Origin: Flagellimonas okinawensis | GTDB lineage: Bacteria > Bacteroidota > Bacteroidia > Flavobacteriales > Flavobacteriaceae | Direction: 5' to 3' | NCBI RefSeq assembly: GCF_029194005.1 | Contig: NZ_JARFVA010000002.1 | Span: 248,001 to 312,000 of the forward strand | DNA: 64,000 nt | Shown here: positions 18,309-26,973 of the stretch, one piece after another | Position numbering within the stretch: position 1 is the first letter of the stretch | Layout: each line of letters opens with the position of its first letter | Notes under the pieces: model-generated | What the model was told of the DNA's origin: nothing | Seen by the model: only the letters and a program-made list of their open reading frames with translations | Databases searched by the model: none | Made by a program: the position numbers and the translations under genes

Positions 18309-18579
18309 AGAAAAGGGGGCTTAGTTTTTTGTTACTGATGGTATGGGGGAAGACCTTTTGTATAGTAATTAATTGGGGGTTTTTTGCCCACTGTGCCAAT
18401 GCCCCGAACAATAGGGCATTGAACAACAGCAGGGCTACGATGACACCAAGACTGAAGGAAAAGATGATAACCAATAAGGAGCTAATGACCGATGCCATCA
18501 TAAGGGCAAACAAGGATATGGGCATTCCCATGATCATGGCCCGCTTGCGGATATTTCGGTAAACCTCGTACTTCTTCAT
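18301..18579 (-). CDS. traF: Conjugative transposon protein TraF (DUF4133/VirB3-like)
   Basis: 92 residues from the ATG at 18579 (MKKYEVYRNIRKRAMIMG); the ORF extends 14 residues upstream, but those codons overlap traE. Two adjacent membrane segments (LFALMMASVISSLLVIIF, LGVIVALLLFNALLFGALA) and the position before the VirB4-like ATPase match DUF4133. It starts 1 base after the traE stop. Confidence 0.85.
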   Translation of the reverse strand: MKKYEVYRNIRKRAMIMGMPISLFALMMASVISSLLVIIFSFSLGVIVALLLFNALLFGALAQWAKNPQLITIQKVFPHTISNKKLSPLFYA

Positions 18580-18580
18580 C

Positions 18581-18868
18581 CTATACCACAATTCCAATGA
18601 GATAGGTAAAGATGCCCACAACGGCCCCTGCTATCAGGACAAAGACCAGGACCCGGGTAATCCCTTTTTTCAGGTCTGCATTTTCCCCGAAGAAATGTCC
18701 GGCATTAAAGAGGAAGCCCACCAAAAAGATTACCCCTAGGATAATGGGAAAAATAGTCCGGATGGTGTCGGAAATATCATTGACGGAATCCTCAATACCT
18801 CCAATCTGTGCAAAGAGGGCATTGGAAACCAGGTTTAATAAGAGGGTTGTAAAAAGTGTTTTTCGCAT
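18581..18868 (-). CDS. traE: Conjugative transposon protein TraE (DUF4134/VirB2-like)
   Basis: 95 residues with a signal peptide (MRKTLFTTLLLNLVSNALFA) and two hydrophobic helices (TIFPIILGVIFLVGFLFNAG; VLVFVLIAGAVVGIFTYLIG). This is the layout of the DUF4134 pilin-like subunit. It is the first gene recognised in the tra operon. Genes that normally precede it in CTnDOT-type elements are missing; a non-coding stretch and the methyltransferase/GHKL island stand there instead. Confidence 0.87.
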   Translation of the reverse strand: MRKTLFTTLLLNLVSNALFAQIGGIEDSVNDISDTIRTIFPIILGVIFLVGFLFNAGHFFGENADLKKGITRVLVFVLIAGAVVGIFTYLIGIVV

Positions 18869-19491
18869 ATCGTAAATGCTTTGGAATTAGACGGTTTTTT
18901 GATATGTGAAAAGTACAATAGAGATGTATTCAAATTACTGATATACAGATATTTGAATATAAAATAATGATTGGTCTTGATTGCTTTTAATTGATGGTAA
19001 TTAATGTCATATTTTATGAGGAAAAGAAATTCCTTGTTAATAACTTAATTCCAGATGAATCAAATAGGAACGTAAAAAGCTGTTTTGGATAAAAGTTTAG
19101 CAACTATGCATGGCTTTTCAAATAGGTTCTAAAGTGGAAGTTTATCAAGGTGATCTTCTTCCAAAAGAATATTTTACGCCGCTTTGAAACTATTAAGAAT
19201 TTCTTTTATCTCTCCTATCTCCATGAAGGGCAGGTTTTTACTCCCCCTACTAAATTTAATTTAACGAGAATGTCTCTTGAAAGTGCTTCATTCTTCATGA
19301 TTTCAGAATTTTCACCCATGAATTCTAGAATTGCAGTGCGAATGTGTCAATTGCAACCAAATCCTCTTTCGGTGATACCTACAGCTAGGTCAGCTCTACT
19401 TAGCAGAATCTCGGTCAGTTCCCATGGGTTGCTGATATTCTCATCATAAGTAAAATACCCCCTAATCTTATAATTGCCTTATGAGATTATG
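18869..19491. other. AT-rich gap between traE and the GHKL/methyltransferase island
   Basis: About 620 bases without an intact gene. The traE-proximal half is very AT-rich and must contain the tra operon promoter, but I cannot fix its boxes. The distal half holds a decayed minus-strand frame (19215-19478). The compositional break and the missing upstream tra genes suggest that cargo was inserted here. Confidence 0.5.
19215..19478 (-). pseudogene. Possible decayed reading frame of unknown origin
   Basis: Read on the minus strand this frame gives 87 codons with a single internal TGA at 19347-19349. Fragments look protein-like (YDENISNPWELTEILLSRADLAVGITERGFG and IRTAILEFMGENSEIMKNEALSRDILVKLN, read as separate pieces), with no start codon in place. 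It lies directly downstream of the OLD-like ATPase stop. I do not recognise the family. Confidence 0.3.
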
Positions 19492-21285
19492 TCAGGTTCT
19501 ATTCAAAATACTTTCTAAATTACCTTTTATCAATTCAAAGTCCTCATTTTCGATATTTAGCCAGCGTTGAATAAATTGTTTGTGAATTGCGTAAATAGAA
19601 TCTGCACTACTTTCACCTTGAACTACTTTGCTCACGAAAGCAAATCTTAGTTTCGTATCGCCAATACGGGACAAATCAACAAGTGTCTGTTCTACTGTAT
19701 CAATATTTGGTGTTACGCCCTTAATCAAATACTCGGCTAATTCTTGACTCCAAACAATATCTTCTGGAGTATGTCTGGGAAGATAAAAAACATTGGTTAA
19801 ATAGAAATCCAAGTATGATTTTAACAATTCCAATTGTTGATTTTGATTTCCGCCGGTTAGTCCACCATCTACTGAAAATTTGATTTCTTCACCACATTGT
19901 TCGCGAATTATAGATTTGAGGTGGTCAATAGTTTGGTCGCTTGTTGAAATACTTCTCCAGTCTAGGTGTGGATTCTCAGGCTTTTGATCTCCATCGAAAA
20001 ATACATAATCCTTCATATTTTGTTCACGACAATAAACAGTAATGAATTCTTTTTTTATAACCGATTCCCCACCTGGATTAAATTTCACATTGAACAGATT
20101 TCTTGTTTCTTCTCCCATTTTATCCAGCACTCCCTCTACAATTTCCTTTGCTAATATGTCCTCAACAACAATATTTTTTCGATTATCGATTGGAAACTCA
20201 ATATGAAAAAAGGCCTCTTCCGGGATGAGGTTCTCTTTAACCAAAAACCGCCCATTGCTTGGATTCTGGTAAAAAACTTTAATGGATTCCTTTGGAAGAC
20301 CTTTGACAATGGAAGGAGAATGACTGGTCAAGACAATTTGATGTTTTTTATTTCTTATCTGGTTTAAAAGAAAAACTTTAAGCCTATGTTGAGCTCCAGG
20401 GTGTAAAGATACTTCAGGCTCATCTAGTAGAATCAAAGAGTAATTTTCTGCGGCCAGAACTTCCCTAACCAATCTGACCACTGCCATTTCACCGCTCCCT
20501 GCAACTGCTTCCGAATATTTAGCAAAATTGGTTTGAAAAAGTACGGAATAGCCCTTGTTTCTGAATAGTTCGTGTAAAACCGAAAGCCCACTTATATATT
20601 TCCTCCCAAGAATGAAAGAAATCCACTCCAATTCCAATCCAGATAATTCTTCCATTGGCATGTTTAAAGCCCTTGTACTTGAACTTATGGTAGCTTTGGC
20701 GCCAGTAAAGATTTTATTTAGCGATGCTGATTTTCTGCGGAGATATTCCTGTTTGTTTCTAGCCCTACTAAACTTCAGGTTTCCAAAATAAAAGTATTTG
20801 TCAAAAGCACTTAATTCGGATCGGAAGTCCAGATACACCACATTCTTAATTACTGGCTTATCACGCTCATTTTTATTAGATCTTGTTGTCATTCCAGCCC
20901 ATGCCAATGGCCTACTGGTTTCCCAATAGTTAGGGTCATCCTTTCGTTTAATTCTCGCTTTAATTACCTCAAAAGTCTGATTTCCTTTCTGATAAGAGTA
21001 CCAAAATGAATGTCGTTTACGCTGATCATCATAATAGCTTACTGGGTCAACTTTTGTGTCAAACCAAAATTTATAGGGTGTGTATCTGTCGGGGGCACCG
21101 TAGAGAGCATGTAAACAGGAACTTTTACCACATCCGTTTTGACCAATAAAAACGGTTAACGGAAAATCAAATGTAATTCGGGTGTCTATTTCTACATTTC
21201 GGTAAAAAGGAAATTGAATAAAGTCGATGTAGTTTTTAAACTGTCCTGAACTCTTTATGGCTTGAATGACTTCTATCAATTCCAT
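19492..21285 (-). CDS. AAA/ABC-type ATPase with OLD-like TOPRIM segment
   Basis: 597 residues. Walker A is GQNGCGKSS at residues 48-56 and Walker B is LILLDEPEVSLHPG (about 290), followed by the H-loop region VLTSHSPSIVKGLP; this is the split ABC-like ATPase found in OLD and AAA15/21 proteins. After it, IVVEDILAKEIVEGVLD (about 375) resembles the acidic first motif of a TOPRIM nuclease, and YVFFDGDQ (about 430) supplies a D-x-D pair. OLD proteins are ATP-dependent nucleases in several phage-defence systems, so this may be the cutting component of the four-gene operon. It begins 6 bases after the receiver-domain gene and is the last operon member. The TOPRIM call is from pattern reading and needs confirmation. 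Confidence 0.7.
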   Translation of the reverse strand: MELIEVIQAIKSSGQFKNYIDFIQFPFYRNVEIDTRITFDFPLTVFIGQNGCGKSSCLHALYGAPDRYTPYKFWFDTKVDPVSYYDDQRKRHSFWYSYQKGNQTFEVIKARIKRKDDPNYWETSRPLAWAGMTTRSNKNERDKPVIKNVVYLDFRSELSAFDKYFYFGNLKFSRARNKQEYLRRKSASLNKIFTGAKATISSSTRALNMPMEELSGLELEWISFILGRKYISGLSVLHELFRNKGYSVLFQTNFAKYSEAVAGSGEMAVVRLVREVLAAENYSLILLDEPEVSLHPGAQHRLKVFLLNQIRNKKHQIVLTSHSPSIVKGLPKESIKVFYQNPSNGRFLVKENLIPEEAFFHIEFPIDNRKNIVVEDILAKEIVEGVLDKMGEETRNLFNVKFNPGGESVIKKEFITVYCREQNMKDYVFFDGDQKPENPHLDWRSISTSDQTIDHLKSIIREQCGEEIKFSVDGGLTGGNQNQQLELLKSYLDFYLTNVFYLPRHTPEDIVWSQELAEYLIKGVTPNIDTVEQTLVDLSRIGDTKLRFAFVSKVVQGESSADSIYAIHKQFIQRWLNIENEDFELIKGNLESILNRT

Positions 21286-21291
21286 GGAATA

Positions 21292-22986
21292 CTAATGCGG
21301 TAAATCAATTCCAACTCGGTGACCATATCCAAATGATTCGTTTGCTATTCTTTGAGCGTAGTTTTCCTTTAGAACGATCAAATGCCGAAGTTGAATTTCG
21401 ACGCCACAGTAGTTGATTTTTAACTGGCTTACATCGTTGGTTGAAATGTAGCTGGTAAAGGGCTTACACTGCCACTTAATGCATTTGGGTTCATTTTCTC
21501 GTAAAACAAAAGAATGGAAACCTGTTTCTGCTTCCCGAATAGCCTGAAAACCGTTGAAATTTGCTCCCTTTACGAAGTAGAAATTGTCGTTGATATTATC
21601 TTTTGGATGTAAGCAATCACAGGACGGTGTGATACATAAAAAGAACTCATTCGGTTTGTCCGAGTTTACAAACAAGTCCCCAAAACGCAACGTCATATCG
21701 TTACGTTCTGTCACTTTGGATGTAGATACATACGCACAGTATTTAATCAGTTCACTAATAAGGTCTTTATGAGTTTCTGCAAGCTGCTTGGGAGGTGGAA
21801 ACTCAAGCGATTCGAACCTGTGGTTGGCGAATTTTAATATTCTTGGCTGTTCGTTAAGCCTTTGCTGGTACAACTCTCCTATCCAGCTTTTTAGAATAAA
21901 ATCATAAACTGAACGTAAATCATAATCAGAACCATTGTTTAAGGTCCTATAGTTTTCTAAATGGTAAAAGAATGCTTGCTCATCTGTCTTTGAAAACTGT
22001 GTGCCTATCCTGGAAAAAGACTCGCGCAGCCGATCTTTCAATTCGAGAGAAAGAATGTTGAGATAGTTATGTGGATTGCTTACTATCGCCTCTGCGAAAA
22101 CGGCGAACAAGTTTTCCGGTTTGATTCCGTCTTCCTTGTCTTGTTTATGATATGCAAGAACAATCGTTCCGTTCAAATAAAAAGCATGTTGTGCTGTGCT
22201 GATCCGTTCTATTCGGAATGGCGATTTGGTTACTGATTCCTGACACATAGCCATCATTGACAACTCCAATAGTCCATCATCATGTTGGTCAGCAATTGTT
22301 CTTACCGCAGCAGACACCTTGGCTTTGATGGCGGCTTCTCCAATTTGCGCTTTTACGGCAAAACTTTGACGAAATATAGTCAAGAGTTTAGACTCGGTTT
22401 CTTCTCTATTATTCCAATTGAATAAATACTCGTAAAATGTTTCCGTGTTTTCTTCGAGAAAAATATCCGCTTCAATGGAATCCGGGTCATCGGAAATAGC
22501 CGAATAATTTGCTTTGAGGGCAGAAGAAACTTCTTGAAATGCCTCCGTGTTGTAAGGTGAAAACTCACGTACGAGAGCCTTGCTCACCGAATGAAGATCG
22601 GCAGTGGAGGTATAAACTACTACAAAGGGAATTTTCTTTGATTGAACAACCTCGTTAAGTATTTTGACAGCATTGTCATAATTGCCGTCTGCATCAAGTT
22701 CCCAATCTAAAATTAGAAGATCTTTGTTCGACAACATAACGTCACTGTTCCAAGTCTCTTCAAAGGTCGTGAATCGATATATGTCCAAATCGCATAAACC
22801 ATCCTCACGGAATGATCTATGAAGCTTTCTTGGTTCATCGACATTTAACCTGGAAGTGTCTTCTTCATAAGCTGCAGCATATCGGTCATCTATGCAAATA
22901 GCCGAACGGATGGAGTTGCGGATAACTTCCTTAGCTACATCTGAAAACGAAGGTTGGGCAGTAATATTTGTAGGAGTGTCGGGCAT
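21292..22986 (-). CDS. Receiver-domain protein of a conflict-system operon
   Basis: 564 residues. The N-terminus reads like a response-regulator receiver: acidic pair D33-D34 in AICIDDRY, phospho-acceptor candidate D94 in LLILDWELD, and a threonine in VVVYTST (126/128). A conserved lysine after it is not clear. The remaining roughly 400 residues have no DNA-binding domain I recognise; a cysteine/histidine cluster (CITPSCDCLH) near residue 465 could bind metal. It is 10 bases downstream of the GHKL/kinase gene, so it is the natural partner of that protein's C-terminal kinase-like half. It may sense or pass a phosphate to control the ATPase encoded next. Confidence 0.7.
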   Translation of the reverse strand: MPDTPTNITAQPSFSDVAKEVIRNSIRSAICIDDRYAAAYEEDTSRLNVDEPRKLHRSFREDGLCDLDIYRFTTFEETWNSDVMLSNKDLLILDWELDADGNYDNAVKILNEVVQSKKIPFVVVYTSTADLHSVSKALVREFSPYNTEAFQEVSSALKANYSAISDDPDSIEADIFLEENTETFYEYLFNWNNREETESKLLTIFRQSFAVKAQIGEAAIKAKVSAAVRTIADQHDDGLLELSMMAMCQESVTKSPFRIERISTAQHAFYLNGTIVLAYHKQDKEDGIKPENLFAVFAEAIVSNPHNYLNILSLELKDRLRESFSRIGTQFSKTDEQAFFYHLENYRTLNNGSDYDLRSVYDFILKSWIGELYQQRLNEQPRILKFANHRFESLEFPPPKQLAETHKDLISELIKYCAYVSTSKVTERNDMTLRFGDLFVNSDKPNEFFLCITPSCDCLHPKDNINDNFYFVKGANFNGFQAIREAETGFHSFVLRENEPKCIKWQCKPFTSYISTNDVSQLKINYCGVEIQLRHLIVLKENYAQRIANESFGYGHRVGIDLPH

Positions 22987-22996
22987 CTAATCTAAT

Positions 22997-25873
22997 TTAT
23001 TTTGAACCTTCCTTCTTAATGATAAAGCAGGCCCCTTTAAGCTTGTTCACATCTTCCTTGTTTGTTGCAAAAATGTCATAACCGATTGACTGCAGATTCT
23101 TCTTTGCTAGATAGAGACCTATTCCACGACCATCCCGCTTTCTGCTAAAAAACAAGGTGAAAATATCGTCTAAGTAGGAATCATCTATTCGTTCCCCTGA
23201 ATTCATAATTCGAATCTCATCATCAACCAAATCAATTCTAATTGTCCTATTTTCAACCGGTATGAGCCAATAGTTGGCATTATTGATAATGTTTAAAAAT
23301 ATTGGCTTAATGATAGAATCGTAAGTAAAGAACTCATACTCGCGAAATGCATCGCTCACTGAAAAATCAATTCGGTATCTATTAAAATCATTTTTGAAAA
23401 AATCTTTTATATAGCTCTCTATTTGTCTGCCAGTTATTACCTCGCGTGTTCTGCGACTGGTTCTATAGAGTGGTTTAAGTAGCTTGTAGTTTCCCTCAAG
23501 GTGCTGAAAAGCCGCTTTTAATTGTTTGAATGCTGATTCAATTCCCTTATTTTTTCTGGAATACTGATCAATTTCATGTACGGCATCATTCATTTGCGAG
23601 TACATGACATTGAATTGGTGATCAATAATTTCTATTGACATACCCAATTGGGCCAACTCTTCATAGTCACTCAGCTTTTCCTTGAGATTTTGGTTTTGTT
23701 TTTCATACCATGCCCGAAGAAAATCATCATCGACATCAATTTGTAGGTTGGAAACGTGATTGATGAACCCACCAATGGAATGTTCAATCTGTGTTTTTTG
23801 GTCTTCGGATATGAGGTCAAGCATGTTTATTTTTGAAGATATTGACTCTGTATTGTCATCTGCCAAAATTTTGATTTTTTCAGTTTGATCGATAAAATGG
23901 TCAACCTGTGTATTTAGTTCATCTGATAAAAGGTTATTGACCCTATTAAAACTATTCGTACAGATAGCCCTATAGTCGGAGAACAATTTCTCGATGTATT
24001 TTATGTGAGATCGAAACTTTTCATTGTATTCCAGTTTGAGGTTCTCTGCATTGATTCTGCTCCGTGTATCTTCCACTAATCTAATGCAGGTTTTTAACCT
24101 ATCATCAACAAAAGTATATTCTTTTTGAAATTCTATATATTCTCTTTCTTGACTTTTGGTGATTTTAACGGCTTGAGGTTTGGTTAGTCGTAGACCCCTG
24201 ACCTGTGCTCTCTTATCTTCAAGTTCCGCTACAAGCTTATTATAATTGTTGTAGTTAATTTCCAACTTTTTTGCTTCTTCGGAAAGTTTGTTTGCTAAAT
24301 CTCCTATTTCATTCTCGAGCTTAACGATAACTGGTTTGTTTTCCTTAAGTTGTTCGAGAAAGGCCTTTTTTGTTTTTGCGTTTTTCTTTTTTGCCGCAGC
24401 GTGCTGTCGGTCATATTTCTTTTGTATTTCTTCAATCTGTTCTTGTCGAAAGGAAGGTTGTTCTCCATCAGGTAGTTTACGCATATAGCGTTTCGAGATG
24501 TCAATAAATAGCTCAATTAAATCATCCCGAAATTCTCGATAGGCCTTATTCTGGATAAACCCTTCTCTTCCTGCTTTGTCTTTAAGATTTGGATTTTTTT
24601 CTCTTTTCAGATTTATATATCCAACAAATCTACGGTGAGCGAAGAAGTAATAACCTGCACCTAGATTACGTCTCTTTTCAAAATCCAAAAAGTCATATTC
24701 GGTGCGACCATAGGGCAAAACTCGGAATCCATCCCTATATACATATAAACCTCCAAAGGTTTCTAACTTATTATTCAATGTGCGGAATTGCTCTTGGTTT
24801 AGTAACGAACTTTTCTGCTCACCTTCTAGCGAACCCCACTCAATACTAAATGGGCCATAAGAAGTTTTGCCTGGTGGGCGATTGGGTTTGAATGTGTACT
24901 TCTCACGACGATTAAAGACTCTTATTTCACCCGTGAAAAAACCGTTTTCATCAAATTCTCCTTTCAGCCAATGGTCTGCATTTCGCATCTCCTCTTGAGT
25001 GAAAAATTCATCGATTAAATCGTACTTGCCGGATGCATCATGCAAAAAGAAATGAGTTTCAAAATCCTTTTTTGAATTCTTTAGATCATTGTGCATTCCA
25101 CTTAGAGAAGCTCTCAAATAGGTTAGGGCGGAATCTTTTTTTAAATCGATTCTATCCTTATTGGATAGTTCAACCAATTGATCGTGGGGGGTGAAAATTA
25201 GAAAGGTTGTACCGTGATAATCCTTCTTGGTAAACTCTTGAATGACTTCTTGGTATAAAAAATCTGGGATTTTGAAAGAATTCCAATCTTCCAGCATTTC
25301 CTTCCTCAACCACTTTTGTTCCATCCATCGCTTTTCGTCCAAATTCTTCAGGAATTCTGCAACCGCACCCTTTTCGTTTTTCTTGAATTCATCATTGGAT
25401 GAGAAAGTAAATAGGGGAATGTTAAGATCATCTAAATAGAAATCATAGTTATCAAGCACTCTCCAATCAATGTATAGCGCATTTGCAACCTCACCCTGTT
25501 TTTTTGAAAGCATTAATAGTTGATTGCCAAGATAAGAAACGGAGAGGCGGCCAATGCCTTTTTCGCCCATAGGGGTCCTTCGATTAAGGCCAAAATGTGG
25601 TTCTATTTTTTCTCCTCGGGCTTTAGAGTCGGTTCCAAGAACAAACCACTTTTCAACGATGTCGGTTTCGGACATACCAAAACCATCATCTGAAATAAGG
25701 AAAATAGGACTTTCATTGTCTTTATATGTTTCTAGGAACAAGCGACACACAAGATTTTTCGCGTAAGCATCATAACCATTTTTCCAAAGCTCAGTAATTG
25801 CCGTGGGAAGGTCAGCTATTTGTCCTTTTCCTAAAAGCTCTACTGCTCTTGCCTTTGCTCTAAATTTTGCCAT
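22997..25873 (-). CDS. Double-GHKL protein: MORC/Hsp90-like ATPase plus histidine-kinase-like C-terminus
   Basis: 958 residues. The N-terminal GHKL ATPase has the N box TELWKNGYDA (E28, N32, D35), the G1 box SDDGFGM (61-67) and the lid GEKGIGRLS (103-111), as in MORC, MutL and Hsp90 relatives. Residues about 460-720 are predicted coiled coil from their heptad-like, charged composition. A DHp-like helix follows with EIIDHQFN (His752), then a second GHKL domain with N box FLNIINNANYW, a G1-like IRIMNSGERI and GRGIGLYLAK (915-924), as in sensor kinases. One chain therefore contains both a DNA-clamp-type ATPase and a kinase. It overlaps the methyltransferase by 34 bases. MORC-like GHKL ATPases are known partners of prokaryotic restriction-modification loci, which fits the neighbour. 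Confidence 0.78.
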   Translation of the reverse strand: MAKFRAKARAVELLGKGQIADLPTAITELWKNGYDAYAKNLVCRLFLETYKDNESPIFLISDDGFGMSETDIVEKWFVLGTDSKARGEKIEPHFGLNRRTPMGEKGIGRLSVSYLGNQLLMLSKKQGEVANALYIDWRVLDNYDFYLDDLNIPLFTFSSNDEFKKNEKGAVAEFLKNLDEKRWMEQKWLRKEMLEDWNSFKIPDFLYQEVIQEFTKKDYHGTTFLIFTPHDQLVELSNKDRIDLKKDSALTYLRASLSGMHNDLKNSKKDFETHFFLHDASGKYDLIDEFFTQEEMRNADHWLKGEFDENGFFTGEIRVFNRREKYTFKPNRPPGKTSYGPFSIEWGSLEGEQKSSLLNQEQFRTLNNKLETFGGLYVYRDGFRVLPYGRTEYDFLDFEKRRNLGAGYYFFAHRRFVGYINLKREKNPNLKDKAGREGFIQNKAYREFRDDLIELFIDISKRYMRKLPDGEQPSFRQEQIEEIQKKYDRQHAAAKKKNAKTKKAFLEQLKENKPVIVKLENEIGDLANKLSEEAKKLEINYNNYNKLVAELEDKRAQVRGLRLTKPQAVKITKSQEREYIEFQKEYTFVDDRLKTCIRLVEDTRSRINAENLKLEYNEKFRSHIKYIEKLFSDYRAICTNSFNRVNNLLSDELNTQVDHFIDQTEKIKILADDNTESISSKINMLDLISEDQKTQIEHSIGGFINHVSNLQIDVDDDFLRAWYEKQNQNLKEKLSDYEELAQLGMSIEIIDHQFNVMYSQMNDAVHEIDQYSRKNKGIESAFKQLKAAFQHLEGNYKLLKPLYRTSRRTREVITGRQIESYIKDFFKNDFNRYRIDFSVSDAFREYEFFTYDSIIKPIFLNIINNANYWLIPVENRTIRIDLVDDEIRIMNSGERIDDSYLDDIFTLFFSRKRDGRGIGLYLAKKNLQSIGYDIFATNKEDVNKLKGACFIIKKEGSK

Positions 25874-26919
25874 TTATTCCAATGTTCGATTAATGATTGG
25901 CCAATCGCTTCAGCAAGTTTTGGAGGAACAGCATTACCTATCATGGTCGCAATTGTGCCTTGATTGGAGGAGTGGAATTTATAGTTGAGGGGAAAAGATT
26001 GAAGTGTTGCTCCTTCTCGGAGTGAAATTCCTCTATCCTGTTCAGGATGAGTGTAGCGTCCGGTACTTGTATAAACGAATCGTGTTGTTAGTGTTGGTGC
26101 TGGTTTTTTCCAAAACATTCTTCCATAGACATCATAATGACCATCATGATTTTTATAGCATTCCAATTGAAGTCTATCATTATTTGCCCATGATAATCTT
26201 GAACCACCATCTGTAGGAGTGTTTTGAACTCTTTCTAGATTAATCTTCGAAAGTCGAGCCACTGAATGCTGTCGTGATGACCCATCCTTATGTCCTGCTT
26301 CCACTTGTGGGAACAAGTTATAGTCGCCAATTGCGTCTTGAACTGTGACAAGATTTTCCTTTTTTCTAATTTGAAGAGGCAACTTGATTTCTTTATTTAA
26401 CCGTGAAGCAATTAGAACAAATCTTCTACGGTTCTGCGGAACTCCAAAGTACTTTGCATTAAGGACTTTTTCATCAAAAACATATCCTACTTTCTTAAGT
26501 TCTCTCTTAAACTTGGATAGGGGGCTACCTTTTTTCGTTTCTAGCCCAGGTACATTTTCTATAAAAACAAAACCTGGCTTATAGTAAAGCACGAATTCTT
26601 TAAAGTCCTCAAGCAAAAGCCTTCCCTCTTTAGATTTAGTTTTATCGGATTTAAGATTTGAATAATATTGACAGGGACTGCATCCAACAAATATAAGGGT
26701 GTCATCGTTCCTTTGGATTGGAAGTAATTCTGAAAGCCTCTGTGGAATTAGGGAAAGCCTAGAAACATCTTCATTTAAGAAGACCGTACCATTGTTGTCT
26801 TCGTATGTTTCTCTAAATTTAGGGTCAATATCTAATCCACCTAAAACATTAATTCCAATTTTTTGGAATCCGCAAGTGACCCCGCCAGCACCACAAAAGA
26901 AATCAACTGCTTTAAGCAT
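25840..26919 (-). CDS. DNA (cytosine-5-)-methyltransferase
   Basis: 359 residues with all main m5C motifs: motif I VDFFCGAGGV (residues 5-14), motif IV GCSPCQYYS with the catalytic Cys of PCQ, motif VI FIENVPG, motif VIII QNRRRFVLIAS, and motifs IX-X around ATLQSFP and IGNAVPPKLAEAIG. The target recognition region between VIII and IX is short. It is the first gene of the operon, about 54 bases after the ATPase gene upstream, and overlaps the GHKL gene by 34 bases. It should methylate a cytosine in a short target, marking self DNA. No classical type II endonuclease is encoded beside it. Confidence 0.93.
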   Translation of the reverse strand: MLKAVDFFCGAGGVTCGFQKIGINVLGGLDIDPKFRETYEDNNGTVFLNEDVSRLSLIPQRLSELLPIQRNDDTLIFVGCSPCQYYSNLKSDKTKSKEGRLLLEDFKEFVLYYKPGFVFIENVPGLETKKGSPLSKFKRELKKVGYVFDEKVLNAKYFGVPQNRRRFVLIASRLNKEIKLPLQIRKKENLVTVQDAIGDYNLFPQVEAGHKDGSSRQHSVARLSKINLERVQNTPTDGGSRLSWANNDRLQLECYKNHDGHYDVYGRMFWKKPAPTLTTRFVYTSTGRYTHPEQDRGISLREGATLQSFPLNYKFHSSNQGTIATMIGNAVPPKLAEAIGQSLIEHWNKWQNLEQRQEQ

Positions 26920-26973
26920 TAAATTTTCAAATTAAATACAGACTAAAAATTAACTAATTTACAAAATTATAAC

